Below the pieces are notes generated by a model that saw only the letters and a program-made list of their open reading frames with translations, had not been told where the DNA came from and searched no databases. A stretch of DNA of 64,000 nucleotides from Rhodanobacter sp. OK091 (GTDB taxonomy: Bacteria; Pseudomonadota; Gammaproteobacteria; Xanthomonadales; Rhodanobacteraceae): NCBI RefSeq assembly GCF_900142825.1, contig NZ_FRCH01000001.1, forward strand, positions 1,302,001 through 1,366,000, written 5' to 3'. Each line of letters opens with the position of its first letter. Positions within the stretch are counted from its first letter, which is position 1. Below, piece by piece: positions 33,984-43,124 of this stretch. The position numbers were made by a program, and so were the translations under genes.

Positions 33984-35548
33984 CCTTGCTTCTCATCGCC
34001 GCGCTGATCCTGACCGCCACCACAGCCCATGCCAGCAAGTCTCCCGTTGCAAATCCCGAAACCAAGACCTTCGACAAGATCGTCGACGACACCATCGCGC
34101 GCTATCACCTGCCCGGCATCGCCGTCGGCGTGATCGAGAACGGCCAGGTCGTGTACGTGCGTACCGCCGGCGAAACGGTGGCGGGCTCGGGGCAGAAGAT
34201 CACGCCGCAGACGCTTTTCAAGATCGCCTCCAACAGCAAGGCGATGACCACCGCCCTGCTCGGCCGCCTGGTCGACCAGGGCAAGCTGCACTGGGACGAC
34301 CCGGTGACGAAATACCTGCCGCAGTTCCGCATGCACGATCCGTGGGTGACCGCGAACATGCGCGTCGCCGATCTGCTCACCCATTCCAGCGGGCTGCCCC
34401 AGGGTGGCGGCGACCTGATGCTGTGGCCGGAGCCGAATGCGTTCACCCGTGCCGACATCATCCACGGACTGGCCTATATCAAGCCGGGCTACGGCTTCCG
34501 CTCGCAATACCAGTACGACAACCTCCTCTACGTAGTGGCCGGCGAAGTGGCCGCTGCCGCAGGCGGTGCGTCCTACGAGACGCTGATGCATCGCGAGGTG
34601 TTCGAACCGTTGGGGCTTTCGCGCTGCCAGGTCGGCGAATGGAACCGCGACGCCGTCGGCAACGTGGCGCAGCCGCATCGCCGGGATGGCAACGGCAACG
34701 TGGCGATCCGCGAAGACGCGGAGGTGATCCCGGCGATCACCTCTGCGCCCGCCGGCGGCATCCGCTGCGACCTCACCGACATGCTCAGCTGGGCGCGCAA
34801 CTGGCTGGTGCCCACGCCGGCGCAGCTGGCCTGGCTGTCGCCGGCGCAGCGGCAGATCCTGCAGGCGCCGCACATGCTGATCCCGGTGCCAGCGCTGCGT
34901 CGCACGTGGGACCACTCACACGTGATGGCCTACGGCTACGGCTGGCGCATGACCGATGTCGATGGCGAGTGGAACGTGTGGCATACCGGCACGCTGACCG
35001 GCATGTACTCGATGCTGGCGCTGCTGCCGGATCGCCGCAGCGGTTTCGTGTTCATGATCAACGGCGACGCTGACGAGGCGCGCGCGGTGCTCGGCGAAGT
35101 GCTGACCAAGCACTTCACCGCTCCCGGCGAACGGCGCGACGTGAACTGGTATGCCGATGCGCTGGACAGCATGGCCAGGCAGCATGCGGCAACATCCGCC
35201 ATGCCCGATACCGCGGCGCAGCGACCGGCGGATCCCGCCGAACTGGCGACATGGACGGGCATCTATCGCGATCCGTGGTTCGGCGATATCTCGCTGTGCC
35301 CGCGCGAGGGGACAGTGCGTTTTGCCGCTATCAAGTCGCCGAAACTGGCCGGCACGGTGATGCGCCTGGGCGCGCGCTACCTGGCGCACTGGGACGACTC
35401 GGGCGAGCTGGATGCGTGGCTGGATTTCCATGCCGCCCGGGACGGTCAACCGATCACGCTGCGCATGGCCAAGCTCGATCCGAAAGGTGACTTCAGCTCC
35501 GATTACGAAGATCTCGATCTCCAGCGCATCGGGGACTGCCACCAATGA
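33962..35548 (+). CDS. Serine hydrolase (class C beta-lactamase/DD-peptidase fold) 1
   Basis: The ~528-residue protein has a signal peptide (RSLLLIAALILTATTAHA) and the class C signatures: nucleophile motif FKIASNSKAMT (SxxK), a YxN-like QYDNLLYV, and HTGTLTGMYS (HTG). A C-terminal DUF3471-like extension (TGIYRDPWFGDISL) follows. TTG 33962 has GGAGGG six bases upstream and gives a normal leader; the frame is open from ATG 33848, but that N-terminus runs through a REP-like repeat. Such enzymes act on D-Ala peptides or small esters. Its stop overlaps the next gene start. Confidence 0.75.
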   Translation: MWRVRGRSLLLIAALILTATTAHASKSPVANPETKTFDKIVDDTIARYHLPGIAVGVIENGQVVYVRTAGETVAGSGQKITPQTLFKIASNSKAMTTALLGRLVDQGKLHWDDPVTKYLPQFRMHDPWVTANMRVADLLTHSSGLPQGGGDLMLWPEPNAFTRADIIHGLAYIKPGYGFRSQYQYDNLLYVVAGEVAAAAGGASYETLMHREVFEPLGLSRCQVGEWNRDAVGNVAQPHRRDGNGNVAIREDAEVIPAITSAPAGGIRCDLTDMLSWARNWLVPTPAQLAWLSPAQRQILQAPHMLIPVPALRRTWDHSHVMAYGYGWRMTDVDGEWNVWHTGTLTGMYSMLALLPDRRSGFVFMINGDADEARAVLGEVLTKHFTAPGERRDVNWYADALDSMARQHAATSAMPDTAAQRPADPAELATWTGIYRDPWFGDISLCPREGTVRFAAIKSPKLAGTVMRLGARYLAHWDDSGELDAWLDFHAARDGQPITLRMAKLDPKGDFSSDYEDLDLQRIGDCHQ

Positions 35549-36363
35549 ACTCCTCAAAGAACACCCGCAGGAGCGCACCCCGTGCGCGATGCCCTGATGT
35601 CGATGGCCCGGAAAAGCTTCGCGCACAGGGTGCGCTCCTACAGAGCCGCCTGCTGGCCATGTTTGCGCTGCTCGTCGCCATCGGCGGAACCGGCCGCACC
35701 CATGCGGCGGAGCAGCCGCCCGCGCTGTCGCCGGCAAAGACCGCCGCGGCGGCCGGCCTGGTAGATATCCGCACACTGGTTCCGGACATCGCCGAGGACA
35801 TCAAGTACGCCGGCCGCGACAATTTCGTGGGCGCACCGGTCGATGGCTATCGCGCGCCGAAGTGCTTCCTGCTGCGTCCGGTCGCCGAGGCACTGGCCCG
35901 CGTCGAGCACGATCTGCGTGCGCAGCACCTGCGCCTGAAGATCTGGGATTGCTACCGCCCCGCTCGCGCCGTAGCCGATTTCGTGCGCTGGGCGCACGAC
36001 CTCGGCGATCAGCGCACGAAGGCGCAGCACTATCCGGCGCTGGACAAGTCGAAGCTGCTCGGCGACTACATCGCACCCGTCTCCGGCCACAGCCGCGGCG
36101 GCACGGTCGACCTCACGCTGGAACGTTGCGCGGCCGACGATAAGCACTGCGAACCGCTGCAAATGGGCACCGACTTCGACTACTTCGGCGTGCGCGCGAA
36201 TACCGACACACCCGGCCTCACGCCACAGCAACGGGAGAATCGGTCGCTGCTGCGCCGTGCGATGGAGCGCGGCGGTTTCCAGAACTATCCGCTCGAATGG
36301 TGGCACTACACCTTCGCGCAGGAACCCACGCCGCACACGATCTACGACGTGCCGGTGCAATGA
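35545..36363 (+). CDS. D-alanyl-D-alanine dipeptidase (VanX/DdpX, M15D)
   Basis: The protein (up to 272 residues) is VanX-like: KCFLLRPVAEAL, LKIWDCYRPARAV (substrate Arg), SGHSRGGTVDLTL (zinc His and Asp) and PLEWWHYTF (catalytic Glu and zinc His). It cuts D-Ala-D-Ala. ATG 35545 overlaps the upstream stop (ATGA), but residues 9-32 are encoded by a REP-like palindrome; the ATG at 35659, just before a short signal peptide (FALLVAIGGTGRTHA), may be the real start. It fits recycling or consumption of wall D-Ala-D-Ala rather than glycopeptide resistance, as vanHA are absent. Confidence 0.85.
   Translation: MNSSKNTRRSAPRARCPDVDGPEKLRAQGALLQSRLLAMFALLVAIGGTGRTHAAEQPPALSPAKTAAAAGLVDIRTLVPDIAEDIKYAGRDNFVGAPVDGYRAPKCFLLRPVAEALARVEHDLRAQHLRLKIWDCYRPARAVADFVRWAHDLGDQRTKAQHYPALDKSKLLGDYIAPVSGHSRGGTVDLTLERCAADDKHCEPLQMGTDFDYFGVRANTDTPGLTPQQRENRSLLRRAMERGGFQNYPLEWWHYTFAQEPTPHTIYDVPVQ
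35569..35639. repeat. REP-like palindrome pair inside the vanX-like leader
   Basis: The 21-bp arm at 35569-35589 and that at 35619-35639 are complementary with one mismatch (AGGAGCGCACCC...). The type matches REP elements widespread in Xanthomonadales genomes. It interrupts the 5' part of the annotated frame. Confidence 0.7.
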
Positions 36364-36403
36364 AGCAGACCGTACCTGCGCATACCTACCCGGAGGTTCT
36401 GCC

Positions 36404-37453
36404 ATGCACAGGCTGACCGCTTTGCTCGCTTCGATGATCTTCCTCGCCGGCACCGCCGGCTGCACGAACCGCACGGCCGCGGTCGATCGCCTGATGCAGA
36501 AATACGACGGCGACGTTCCCGGCGCCTCGCTGCTGATACTCAAGGATGGCAAGCCGCTGGTCCGCCGCGGCTACGGCCTGGCGAATCTCGAACAGCACGA
36601 GAAGGCTTCGCCGGCCACCAATTACCGACTGGCTTCGGTGACCAAGCAGTTCACCGCCGCGGCGATCCTGCTGCTGGCCCAGGATGGCAGGCTGAAGCTG
36701 GACGATTCGATACGTCACTGGCTGCCGTCGCTGCCGGCGAACACCGACAAGGTGACCTTGCGCGAGTTGCTGAGCCACACCGGCGGCCTGATCGACTACG
36801 AGGACTTGATACCTGCCGGCACCACCGAACAACTCAACGACAACGACGTGCTGCGCATGCTGTCGGCCACGCCGAAAAGCTACTTCACACCGGGCTCGGC
36901 GTATCGCTACAGCAACTCCGGCTATGTGCTGCTGGGCCTGGTGGTGGAGCAGGCTTCGGGCGAAAGCCTGCCGGCCTTTCTGCAACAGCGCATCTTCCGG
37001 CCGCTGCACATGGATCACACGTTGCTGTATGTGCGCGGCAGCCCCGAGGTCAGCCATCGCGCCTATGGATACAGCGAGGAGAACGGCGCGTGGAAGCGCA
37101 CCGACCAGGACGTAACCAGTGCTACCCGGGGCGACGGCGGCATCTATTCCTCGATCGACGACATGGCCAAGTGGGACGCCGCGCTATACGACGACCGCCT
37201 GCTCAGCGACGCCTCGCGCAAGGTCGCCTTCAGCCCGCATGCGAAAGTCACCGGCGAACCGTACGAGGCCAGCTACGGTTCCGGCTGGCGCATCACCGGC
37301 GATACGCTATGGCATTCGGGCGAAAGCATCGGCTTCCGCAACGTGATCGTGCGCTGGCCGCGGCAGCACCTCACCGTGATCCTGCTCAGCAACCGCAACG
37401 ATCCGGAGCCCTACCGCACCGCGCTGTCCATCGCCGAACCGTTCCTGCACTGA
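36404..37453 (+). CDS. Serine hydrolase (class C beta-lactamase fold) 2, lipoprotein
   Basis: The 349-residue protein has a lipoprotein signal (ASMIFLAGTAGC). Class C motifs: RLASVTKQFTAAA (SxxK), YRYSNSGYVLLG (YSN) and WHSGESIGFRN (HSG). The ATG has GGAGG seven bases upstream. It is a DD-carboxypeptidase/esterase-like enzyme anchored to a membrane. It follows the VanX-like gene by 40 bp. It is not closely similar to serine hydrolase 1, so they are unlikely to be a recent duplication. Confidence 0.8.
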   Translation: MHRLTALLASMIFLAGTAGCTNRTAAVDRLMQKYDGDVPGASLLILKDGKPLVRRGYGLANLEQHEKASPATNYRLASVTKQFTAAAILLLAQDGRLKLDDSIRHWLPSLPANTDKVTLRELLSHTGGLIDYEDLIPAGTTEQLNDNDVLRMLSATPKSYFTPGSAYRYSNSGYVLLGLVVEQASGESLPAFLQQRIFRPLHMDHTLLYVRGSPEVSHRAYGYSEENGAWKRTDQDVTSATRGDGGIYSSIDDMAKWDAALYDDRLLSDASRKVAFSPHAKVTGEPYEASYGSGWRITGDTLWHSGESIGFRNVIVRWPRQHLTVILLSNRNDPEPYRTALSIAEPFLH

Positions 37454-37499
37454 GGGCTCGGCTGTACTACTGAAAAGCCCTGGTTGGGAGTCGTCGCTG

Positions 37500-38294
37500 A
37501 TGCGTCATCCGTTTGATCTGCTGCCCACGAACCCCCGCGTTGCTTGGCGTAGCGCGTTGCTGGCGCTGATTCTCTTGCTCGCCGCCTGCGCCCACGCTCC
37601 GCCGCGCAATCCGCTGGCGACATGGGTGCCTTCGCCCAACCACGACGTCCGCCGGCCGGTGCTGATCGTGCTGCATTTCACCAACCAGAACTCCGCACAG
37701 GCAAGCCTGGATACCTTGCGCACGAAGAACAGCGGCGGTCCAGTGAGCTCGCATTACCTGATCGGCAGCGACGGGCAGATCTACCAGCTGGTATCCGACC
37801 AACTGCGCGCTTGGCACGCCGGCTCGGGGCATTGGGGCACGATCACCGACGTCAACTCCGCCTCGATCGGCATCGAGCTGGACAACGATGGCGCCACGCC
37901 GTTTGCGCAGCCGCAGATCGCGAGCCTGCTGCGCCTGCTTGGTGACCTCACTGGGCGACTGCATATTCCGCGCACGCAGATCGTCGGCCATGAGGACTTC
38001 GCACCTACCCGCAAGGACGATCCGGGTCCGCTGTTCCCATGGCAGCAACTGGCCGATGCCGGCTTCGGCCTGTGGCCGCTGACGCCGCTGGTCGATCCGC
38101 CGGCCGGCTTCGATCCCTGGATGGCGCTGGGCCTGGTCGGCTATCCGCTGGAAGACCGCACCGCCGCCGTGCGCGCATTCCGTCATCACTTCCGCGGCAT
38201 GCAGGGCGACGCGCTCGATGTCGAGGACTTGCGCATCCTGTACAGCCTCACGCAACAGATCGAGTCCGGCAGCCATACGCGAGCGGTCGACTAG
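37500..38294 (+). CDS. N-acetylmuramoyl-L-alanine amidase (AmiD-like lipoprotein)
   Basis: The 264-residue protein has a lipoprotein signal (LLALILLLAACAH). The amidase_2 domain shows zinc ligands VLHFTNQ, AWHAGSGHWG and VGHEDFAPTRKDDPGPLFPW, with NSASIGIELDNDG. A C-terminal peptidoglycan-binding-like helical part (WMALGLVGYPLEDRTAAVRA FRHHF region) follows as in AmiD. It removes peptides from muramic acid or anhydro-muropeptides. It is the last gene of the rightward block and converges on the chorismate-lyase-like gene with a 4-bp overlap. Confidence 0.85.
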   Translation: MRHPFDLLPTNPRVAWRSALLALILLLAACAHAPPRNPLATWVPSPNHDVRRPVLIVLHFTNQNSAQASLDTLRTKNSGGPVSSHYLIGSDGQIYQLVSDQLRAWHAGSGHWGTITDVNSASIGIELDNDGATPFAQPQIASLLRLLGDLTGRLHIPRTQIVGHEDFAPTRKDDPGPLFPWQQLADAGFGLWPLTPLVDPPAGFDPWMALGLVGYPLEDRTAAVRAFRHHFRGMQGDALDVEDLRILYSLTQQIESGSHTRAVD

Positions 38295-38959
38295 AACGCC
38301 AGCACCTGGTCGGTATACGTCTCGACCAGCGCACTGAACGGCCGCCCATCGCCGGCAAGCAGCAGCGCGCGATGCTGCAACAGAAAATGCGGTATCGCCA
38401 ACGTACCCGAGGCCGGCCGCACCTGCGCGCGCTGCAACTCCCAGCCCGCCGGCAACGGCGACCAGAGCAGATCGGCGCTCAAGGTCTTGCGGCGAAAATG
38501 CAGCGGCTGCACCACCTTGCCGAACGGGACGTCGCTGCTGTCGAGCTGGCGATTCATCTCCGCCGTCAATCGGTTCGGCAGATACCAGTTGTCCGCCTCG
38601 GACAGCACATGATCGCCGCACTTCAGCTGGACTCGCCGATACTTCACCGGCTCGTTCGCATCGATCGCCAGCTGCGCGCGCCATTCGGGCGGCAGCGGCT
38701 TGTCGTCGCCGCGCACACGCTGCGCCACGACGCGTACAGGCGCCGCCATATGATGCGCGCCGCACCAGCGTTCCAGCGTCAGCGTCGCGCTGTCATGGCT
38801 GAGCAGATCGGCGTTGAGGGTTTGCAGCAAGGCCAATGCCTGGGTGCGGGCAAGCGGCGTGTCCGGCCAGATCGGCGCTGCCGCGTCGCGCGCGACGGCG
38901 GCGCTGCAGCCGATCAGCGACAACGCCGCGAGGAGTCGTACCTGGCGGGAATGTCTCAC
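38291..38959 (-). CDS. Chorismate-lyase-like (UbiC/UTRA fold) exported protein
   Basis: The 222-residue protein starts with a hydrophobic leader (VRLLAALSLIGCSAAVA, possible lipobox LIGC). The rest resembles chorismate lyase-type folds: VKYRRVQLKCGDHVLSEADN, WYLPNRLTAEMNRQL, DVPFGKVVQPL and a C-terminal VETYTDQVLAF. A true UbiC is cytoplasmic, so this exported form probably has another ligand. GTG 38959 overlaps the trpE stop (GTGA), so it is coupled to trpE. Function uncertain. Confidence 0.6.
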   Translation of the reverse strand: MRHSRQVRLLAALSLIGCSAAVARDAAAPIWPDTPLARTQALALLQTLNADLLSHDSATLTLERWCGAHHMAAPVRVVAQRVRGDDKPLPPEWRAQLAIDANEPVKYRRVQLKCGDHVLSEADNWYLPNRLTAEMNRQLDSSDVPFGKVVQPLHFRRKTLSADLLWSPLPAGWELQRAQVRPASGTLAIPHFLLQHRALLLAGDGRPFSALVETYTDQVLAF

Positions 38960-40431
38960 AGCCCCTTCGCCGCTTGCGCCACCGCACGGAACAAGGCACG
39001 GCCCTTGTTCATCGTCTCTTCCCATTCGGTCGCGGGATCGGAGTCGTAGACGATGCCGGCACCGGCCTGCACGTGCAGGCGGCCGTTCTGGATCACCGCG
39101 GTGCGGATCGCGATGGCGGTGTCGGCGTCACCCCACCAGCCGATCCAGCCGATCGCGCCAGCGTAGATATTGCGCTTGTACGGCTCCAGCTCCTGGATGA
39201 TTTCCAGTGCGCGGATTTTCGGTGCGCCGCTGAGCGTGCCCGCGGGGAAGGTGGCCTTGAGCACGTCCATATAGCTGAGGCCCGGCTTCGCGGTGCCCTG
39301 CACCTGCGAGACGATGTGCATCACGTGCGAGTAGCGCTCGACCATGAACGACTCGCTGACTTCGACCGTGCCGGTTTCGCTGATGCGGCCGATGTCGTTG
39401 CGGCCAAGGTCTATCAGCATCACGTGCTCGGCGCGCTCCTTCGGATCGGCCAGCAACTCGGCTTCCAGCGCCTGGTCTTCCGCTTCCGTGGCGCCGCGCC
39501 TGCGCGTGCCGGCGAGCGGGCGCACCACCACCTTGCCGTCCTTCAGCCGCGCCAGGATTTCCGGCGAGGAGCCAACGATCTGGGTATCGCCGAGATCGAC
39601 GAAGTACATGTACGGCGACGGATTCAATGCCCGCAGTGCGCGGTATACATCGACCGGCCTCGCGTTGAAGCCGACGCTGAGCCGCTGCGACGGCACCACC
39701 TGGAAGATGTCGCCGGCGCGGATATATTCCTTCGCGCGCTCGACCATCGCCTCGAACTCCTCTTTCGTGAACGAGGACTTGAAATCGCTTTCGTCCAGCG
39801 CGACCGACTGGGTGAGCTGCGGATACGACGCGCCGCCCTGCCGCAACCGATAGACCAGCGCATCGAGCCTGCGCTGTGCCTCGGCGTACGCCTGCGGCTG
39901 CGCCGGGTCGGCATGTACGATCAGATAAAGGCGCCCCTTGAGGTTGTCGAAGACGGCGACCTCCTCGGCCAGCATCAGCAGCACATCGGGCGTACCCAGT
40001 TCGTCGGCGCGATCCCACTGCGCCAGCCGCGGCTCGATGTAGCCGATCGTCTCGAAGCCGAAGTAGCCGACTAGGCCGCCGCTGAACGCGGGCAGTTGCG
40101 GCAACCGCGGTACGTCGTACTCCAGGCGCAGCTTTTCGATTTCCGCGAGCGGATCGTCCAGATGCCGCCGCTCGGTGATTTCGCCCGAGTCCTCCACTTC
40201 CAGCTGGTGTCCACGCAGGCGGTACACCCGTTTCGCCGGCAGGCCGATGATCGAATAGCGTCCCCAGGTGGCACCGCCTTCGACCGATTCCAGCAAAAAG
40301 GTGTACGGGCCGTCAGCCAGCTTCAGGTACACCGACAGCGGCGTGTCGAGGTCGGAAAACACCTCGCGTACCAGCGGGATGCGGGTATGCCCGTGGGCAG
40401 CCAGCGCGTCGAATTCGTCTCGGGAGATCAC
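38956..40431 (-). CDS. trpE: Anthranilate synthase component I
   Basis: The 491-residue protein is TrpE: N-terminal feedback region with LLESVEGG (tryptophan site), then GDIFQVVPSQRLSV, NPSPYMYFVDLGDTQIVGSS, VVRPLAGTRRRG, LIDLGRNDIGRI, VMHIVSQVQG, FPAGTLSGAPKIRA and GGA/GAGIVYDSDP. It makes anthranilate from chorismate with TrpG. No trpG lies directly next to it; the exported chorismate-lyase-like gene is coupled downstream. No obvious trp leader peptide is seen in the 56 bp between it and the histidine kinase gene. Confidence 0.93.
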   Translation of the reverse strand: MISRDEFDALAAHGHTRIPLVREVFSDLDTPLSVYLKLADGPYTFLLESVEGGATWGRYSIIGLPAKRVYRLRGHQLEVEDSGEITERRHLDDPLAEIEKLRLEYDVPRLPQLPAFSGGLVGYFGFETIGYIEPRLAQWDRADELGTPDVLLMLAEEVAVFDNLKGRLYLIVHADPAQPQAYAEAQRRLDALVYRLRQGGASYPQLTQSVALDESDFKSSFTKEEFEAMVERAKEYIRAGDIFQVVPSQRLSVGFNARPVDVYRALRALNPSPYMYFVDLGDTQIVGSSPEILARLKDGKVVVRPLAGTRRRGATEAEDQALEAELLADPKERAEHVMLIDLGRNDIGRISETGTVEVSESFMVERYSHVMHIVSQVQGTAKPGLSYMDVLKATFPAGTLSGAPKIRALEIIQELEPYKRNIYAGAIGWIGWWGDADTAIAIRTAVIQNGRLHVQAGAGIVYDSDPATEWEETMNKGRALFRAVAQAAKGL

Positions 40432-40487
40432 GTGGGAAGATCCGGATGGCCAAACGAGGAAGCGGTCATTGTAGGCGAAGCGTGGCC

Positions 40488-42518
40488 TCAGCCACTCAGG
40501 CGCTGGCGCGGCATCCCGTGCAGGCGCAGCGAGAACGCCACGCCGCTGCCATCGTCCAGATTGCGCGCACTGGCCACGCCGCCGTGGCGTTCGGCGACCA
40601 GCCGCACCACATAAAGGCCCAGGCCCAGGTGTGGTGCATCGCCGGGTGTGGTTTTTTCGCGCAGGCTGACCAGCGAATCGAACAGGCGGCCCTGCATCGC
40701 CTCAGGCAGCAGCGGACCCTGGTTGGCCAGCTCGATCTCGGCGCCGTCCGTCGCGGAATGCAGGCTCAGGCGCAGCCAGCCATGTTCGGGCGTGAACGAC
40801 AGCGCGTTGTCGAGCAGCTTGTCCAGTGCCTGCGCGATCAGCTCGGGTGCGCAATGCAGGCGCAGCGGCGCATCGGGCAGCACGCAGTCGAGCCGGCGCG
40901 TGCCGATCAATGCCCGATAGGCATCGGCGCAGCCGCGAACCACGTCGCGCAAGTCAACGTCTTCGGGTTCCGCCGTAGTGATCGAGCGCTCCATCCGACT
41001 CGACTCGCTCATCGCCCGCACCAGCGCGCCCAGCCGCGCCACGCCATCGCGGGCGCGTGCCAGATACGGCTGCGCCTCGGCGGGTAGCGCGGCCCGCTCC
41101 TGCAAAGTGTGTTCGAGGTTGTCCAGCGACGACTTGACGATCGCCAGCGGCGTGTTGAGTTCGTGCGAAAGTTTCGAGGCCAGCGTACGCAGGTAATCGG
41201 TATAGCCACCGACTACCTCGAACAGCCGCTCGAAGCTGCGGGCGAGATCGCCGATCTCGTCCGGCGCATCGGTCATCGGGAAACGGCCTTGCTCGAACAG
41301 GCCATCCAGACGTCCGTCGTTGAGTTGTGCGCGCTCGGCCGCGTTGCGCAGGCGGCCCAGGCGCAGGCTGAGCCGGGTCGCAAACGCCAGCAGGATGCCG
41401 CCAGCGACCAGCAGCACTCCGAAACTGGTCAGCAACAGGCCAAGCAAGGCTTTGTTGGCCAGCAGCGGCACGCTGCGGCTGGCCTGCTCCAGCAACAGCA
41501 CACCGTCGACCTTGCCCGCATGCTCGATCGGCACGGCGGCAGCCAGCACCACACTGCCGCGCTCTTCGCCGCTGCGCCACACGCCAACCGGTTTGCCGGT
41601 GCCCGCCGCACGGACTTCCGCGGTATCCAGCCGCGGCACATCCTGCGACCACGGGCTCGCATCTTCCAGTTGATTCGCCAGCAGCGAGCGATAGATCAGC
41701 GAGGCGAACCAGCCCGGCTGGCCATCGGCCCCTGGCGCCGTGTTCAGGCGGCCGGTGCGGGCCAGCAGCCAGCCCTGCGAGGTCAGCACACGCGCCTGCA
41801 CGCGGTCGGGCACGAGTTGCGCCAACTCGCCGGAAAGCTTGTCCGAATAACTGAGCAGTGCCCGCGTATCGGATGCCATCCGGTCGCCACCTGCCGCCGC
41901 GTCGTACACGCCGACACCGAGTACGCGCAGGCGCAGGGCGGACGGCAAACGCAGCTCGACCTGATAGCCGCTGCCGTCTTCCTGCCATTGCGCGGCCAGC
42001 AGATCCGGCAAACCGTCGACCGCGGGATCGAGCGGCTGCGCCGTGAGCGGCCCGGGCGCCGCGCTGGCCAGCAGATAGCGCCGCTGTCCATTGGCATTGC
42101 CGAGGGTCAGAACCAGATGGTCCGCGGCCAGCGCGTTGGCATCGTTGGCATCGGCACGGACGCGCCGCGTATTGCGCACAACGGCATACAGGTACAGCCC
42201 GTCATCGTCCGCGGCCAGCAGCAGCTGGCCATGTCGACCCAGCGATTGGCTCCACGGCGTCAGCGGCGCCCAGTCGTCGCCATAGCCATCCACGGTGATC
42301 GGGCCTGGCGCCTGCTGTACATACCAGGCCTTGCCCGATTCCGGCTGCACCGCACCGGTCACCACCAGGCTGCGCGCCACCGCGCCGGCCGACGCCAGCA
42401 ACGCCTGTGCCTGACCGTCGCGCAGCAGCGACTCCATCTGGCGCACGTACAACCAGCCCGCGATAGGCAGCGCCAGCGTGCACAGGGCGACCAGCAGGAG
42501 TTTTCGGCGCAGGTTCAT
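40488..42518 (-). CDS. PdsS-like sensor histidine kinase (sortase-system type)
   Basis: The 676-residue kinase has an N-terminal membrane helix (LLLVALCTLALPIAGWLYV), a large periplasmic region starting with ITVDGYGDDWAPL, a second helix (LLGLLLTSFGVLLVAGGILL), a HAMP-like segment (DEIGDLARSFERLFEVV), the phospho-His motif SKLSHELNTPLAIVKSSLDN, and the ATPase domain (ALDKLLDNALSFTP, GLGLYVVRLVAERHGG). Length and layout fit the proteobacterial dedicated sortase system kinase. No sortase gene is in the window. It forms a gene set with the secreted 197-residue protein and the response regulator upstream. Confidence 0.75.
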   Translation of the reverse strand: MNLRRKLLLVALCTLALPIAGWLYVRQMESLLRDGQAQALLASAGAVARSLVVTGAVQPESGKAWYVQQAPGPITVDGYGDDWAPLTPWSQSLGRHGQLLLAADDDGLYLYAVVRNTRRVRADANDANALAADHLVLTLGNANGQRRYLLASAAPGPLTAQPLDPAVDGLPDLLAAQWQEDGSGYQVELRLPSALRLRVLGVGVYDAAAGGDRMASDTRALLSYSDKLSGELAQLVPDRVQARVLTSQGWLLARTGRLNTAPGADGQPGWFASLIYRSLLANQLEDASPWSQDVPRLDTAEVRAAGTGKPVGVWRSGEERGSVVLAAAVPIEHAGKVDGVLLLEQASRSVPLLANKALLGLLLTSFGVLLVAGGILLAFATRLSLRLGRLRNAAERAQLNDGRLDGLFEQGRFPMTDAPDEIGDLARSFERLFEVVGGYTDYLRTLASKLSHELNTPLAIVKSSLDNLEHTLQERAALPAEAQPYLARARDGVARLGALVRAMSESSRMERSITTAEPEDVDLRDVVRGCADAYRALIGTRRLDCVLPDAPLRLHCAPELIAQALDKLLDNALSFTPEHGWLRLSLHSATDGAEIELANQGPLLPEAMQGRLFDSLVSLREKTTPGDAPHLGLGLYVVRLVAERHGGVASARNLDDGSGVAFSLRLHGMPRQRLSG

Positions 42519-42530
42519 CGGGAAGGACGA

Positions 42531-43124
42531 TCAGCTGCCATGCGGCGGAGATGTTCCCGTGTCCGGCGCCAAGCGTGTAGCCACCACCACCCGCATGAAG
42601 TCGTCGAGCAGCGTGCGCCGTGATGGGTCGGCATCATCGAACGCCATCGACCAGCTCAGCCGGATACCGCTGGCCTGGCCCGGATCGCAGAACACCACCA
42701 CGTCGTCGACGTGATCGCTGCCCTGGTAGACACTCGCCTCGCACGGCATGGTCTGGTGCCGCACGGCAATGACGGAAACTTTGCCGGCTGGATCGTGCTG
42801 CAGATAACGCTTGCGATCGGCCTGCACTTCAGCGGTCAACGTGGGCAGCTTGCGTGGGGTCACATTGAGCACCATCACCCGCTGCGGCTTGCCGCTCCAC
42901 TCGCCTTGATAGAGCACGGCGTCGACGCCGATCGCGCGAGCATACGTGCAGCAGTCGCGCGTCCAACCACCCGGTGTTGCGACAGTGACCGCCCATGCGG
43001 GTGCGGTTCCATCACGCGCGCCGTGGGCCAATACGCCGTCGGCTGGCGTAGCTGCATGTGCCTGCGCGGCGAACAGGCAGAATGCCGGCACCCACAGCAC
43101 GCGTCGCATCACTGCATTCCGCAT
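42531..43124 (-). CDS. Secreted hypothetical protein between PdsS- and PdsR-like genes
   Basis: The ~197-residue protein has a signal peptide (VLWVPAFCLFAAQAHA) and several Cys residues in the mature part (RDCCTYARA, MPCEAS, VFCDP) that may form disulfides. ATG 43124 overlaps the response regulator stop (TGATG). It is coupled into the two-component operon, so it may be a periplasmic accessory of the kinase's sensing. I recognise no family. Confidence 0.65.
   Translation of the reverse strand: MRNAVMRRVLWVPAFCLFAAQAHAATPADGVLAHGARDGTAPAWAVTVATPGGWTRDCCTYARAIGVDAVLYQGEWSGKPQRVMVLNVTPRKLPTLTAEVQADRKRYLQHDPAGKVSVIAVRHQTMPCEASVYQGSDHVDDVVVFCDPGQASGIRLSWSMAFDDADPSRRTLLDDFMRVVVATRLAPDTGTSPPHGS

Noticed and set aside
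35545-36363. VanX-like gene as glycopeptide resistance determinant
   Set aside because: No vanH, vanA or vanRS neighbours; Gram-negative context and wall-peptide enzymes point to catabolism.
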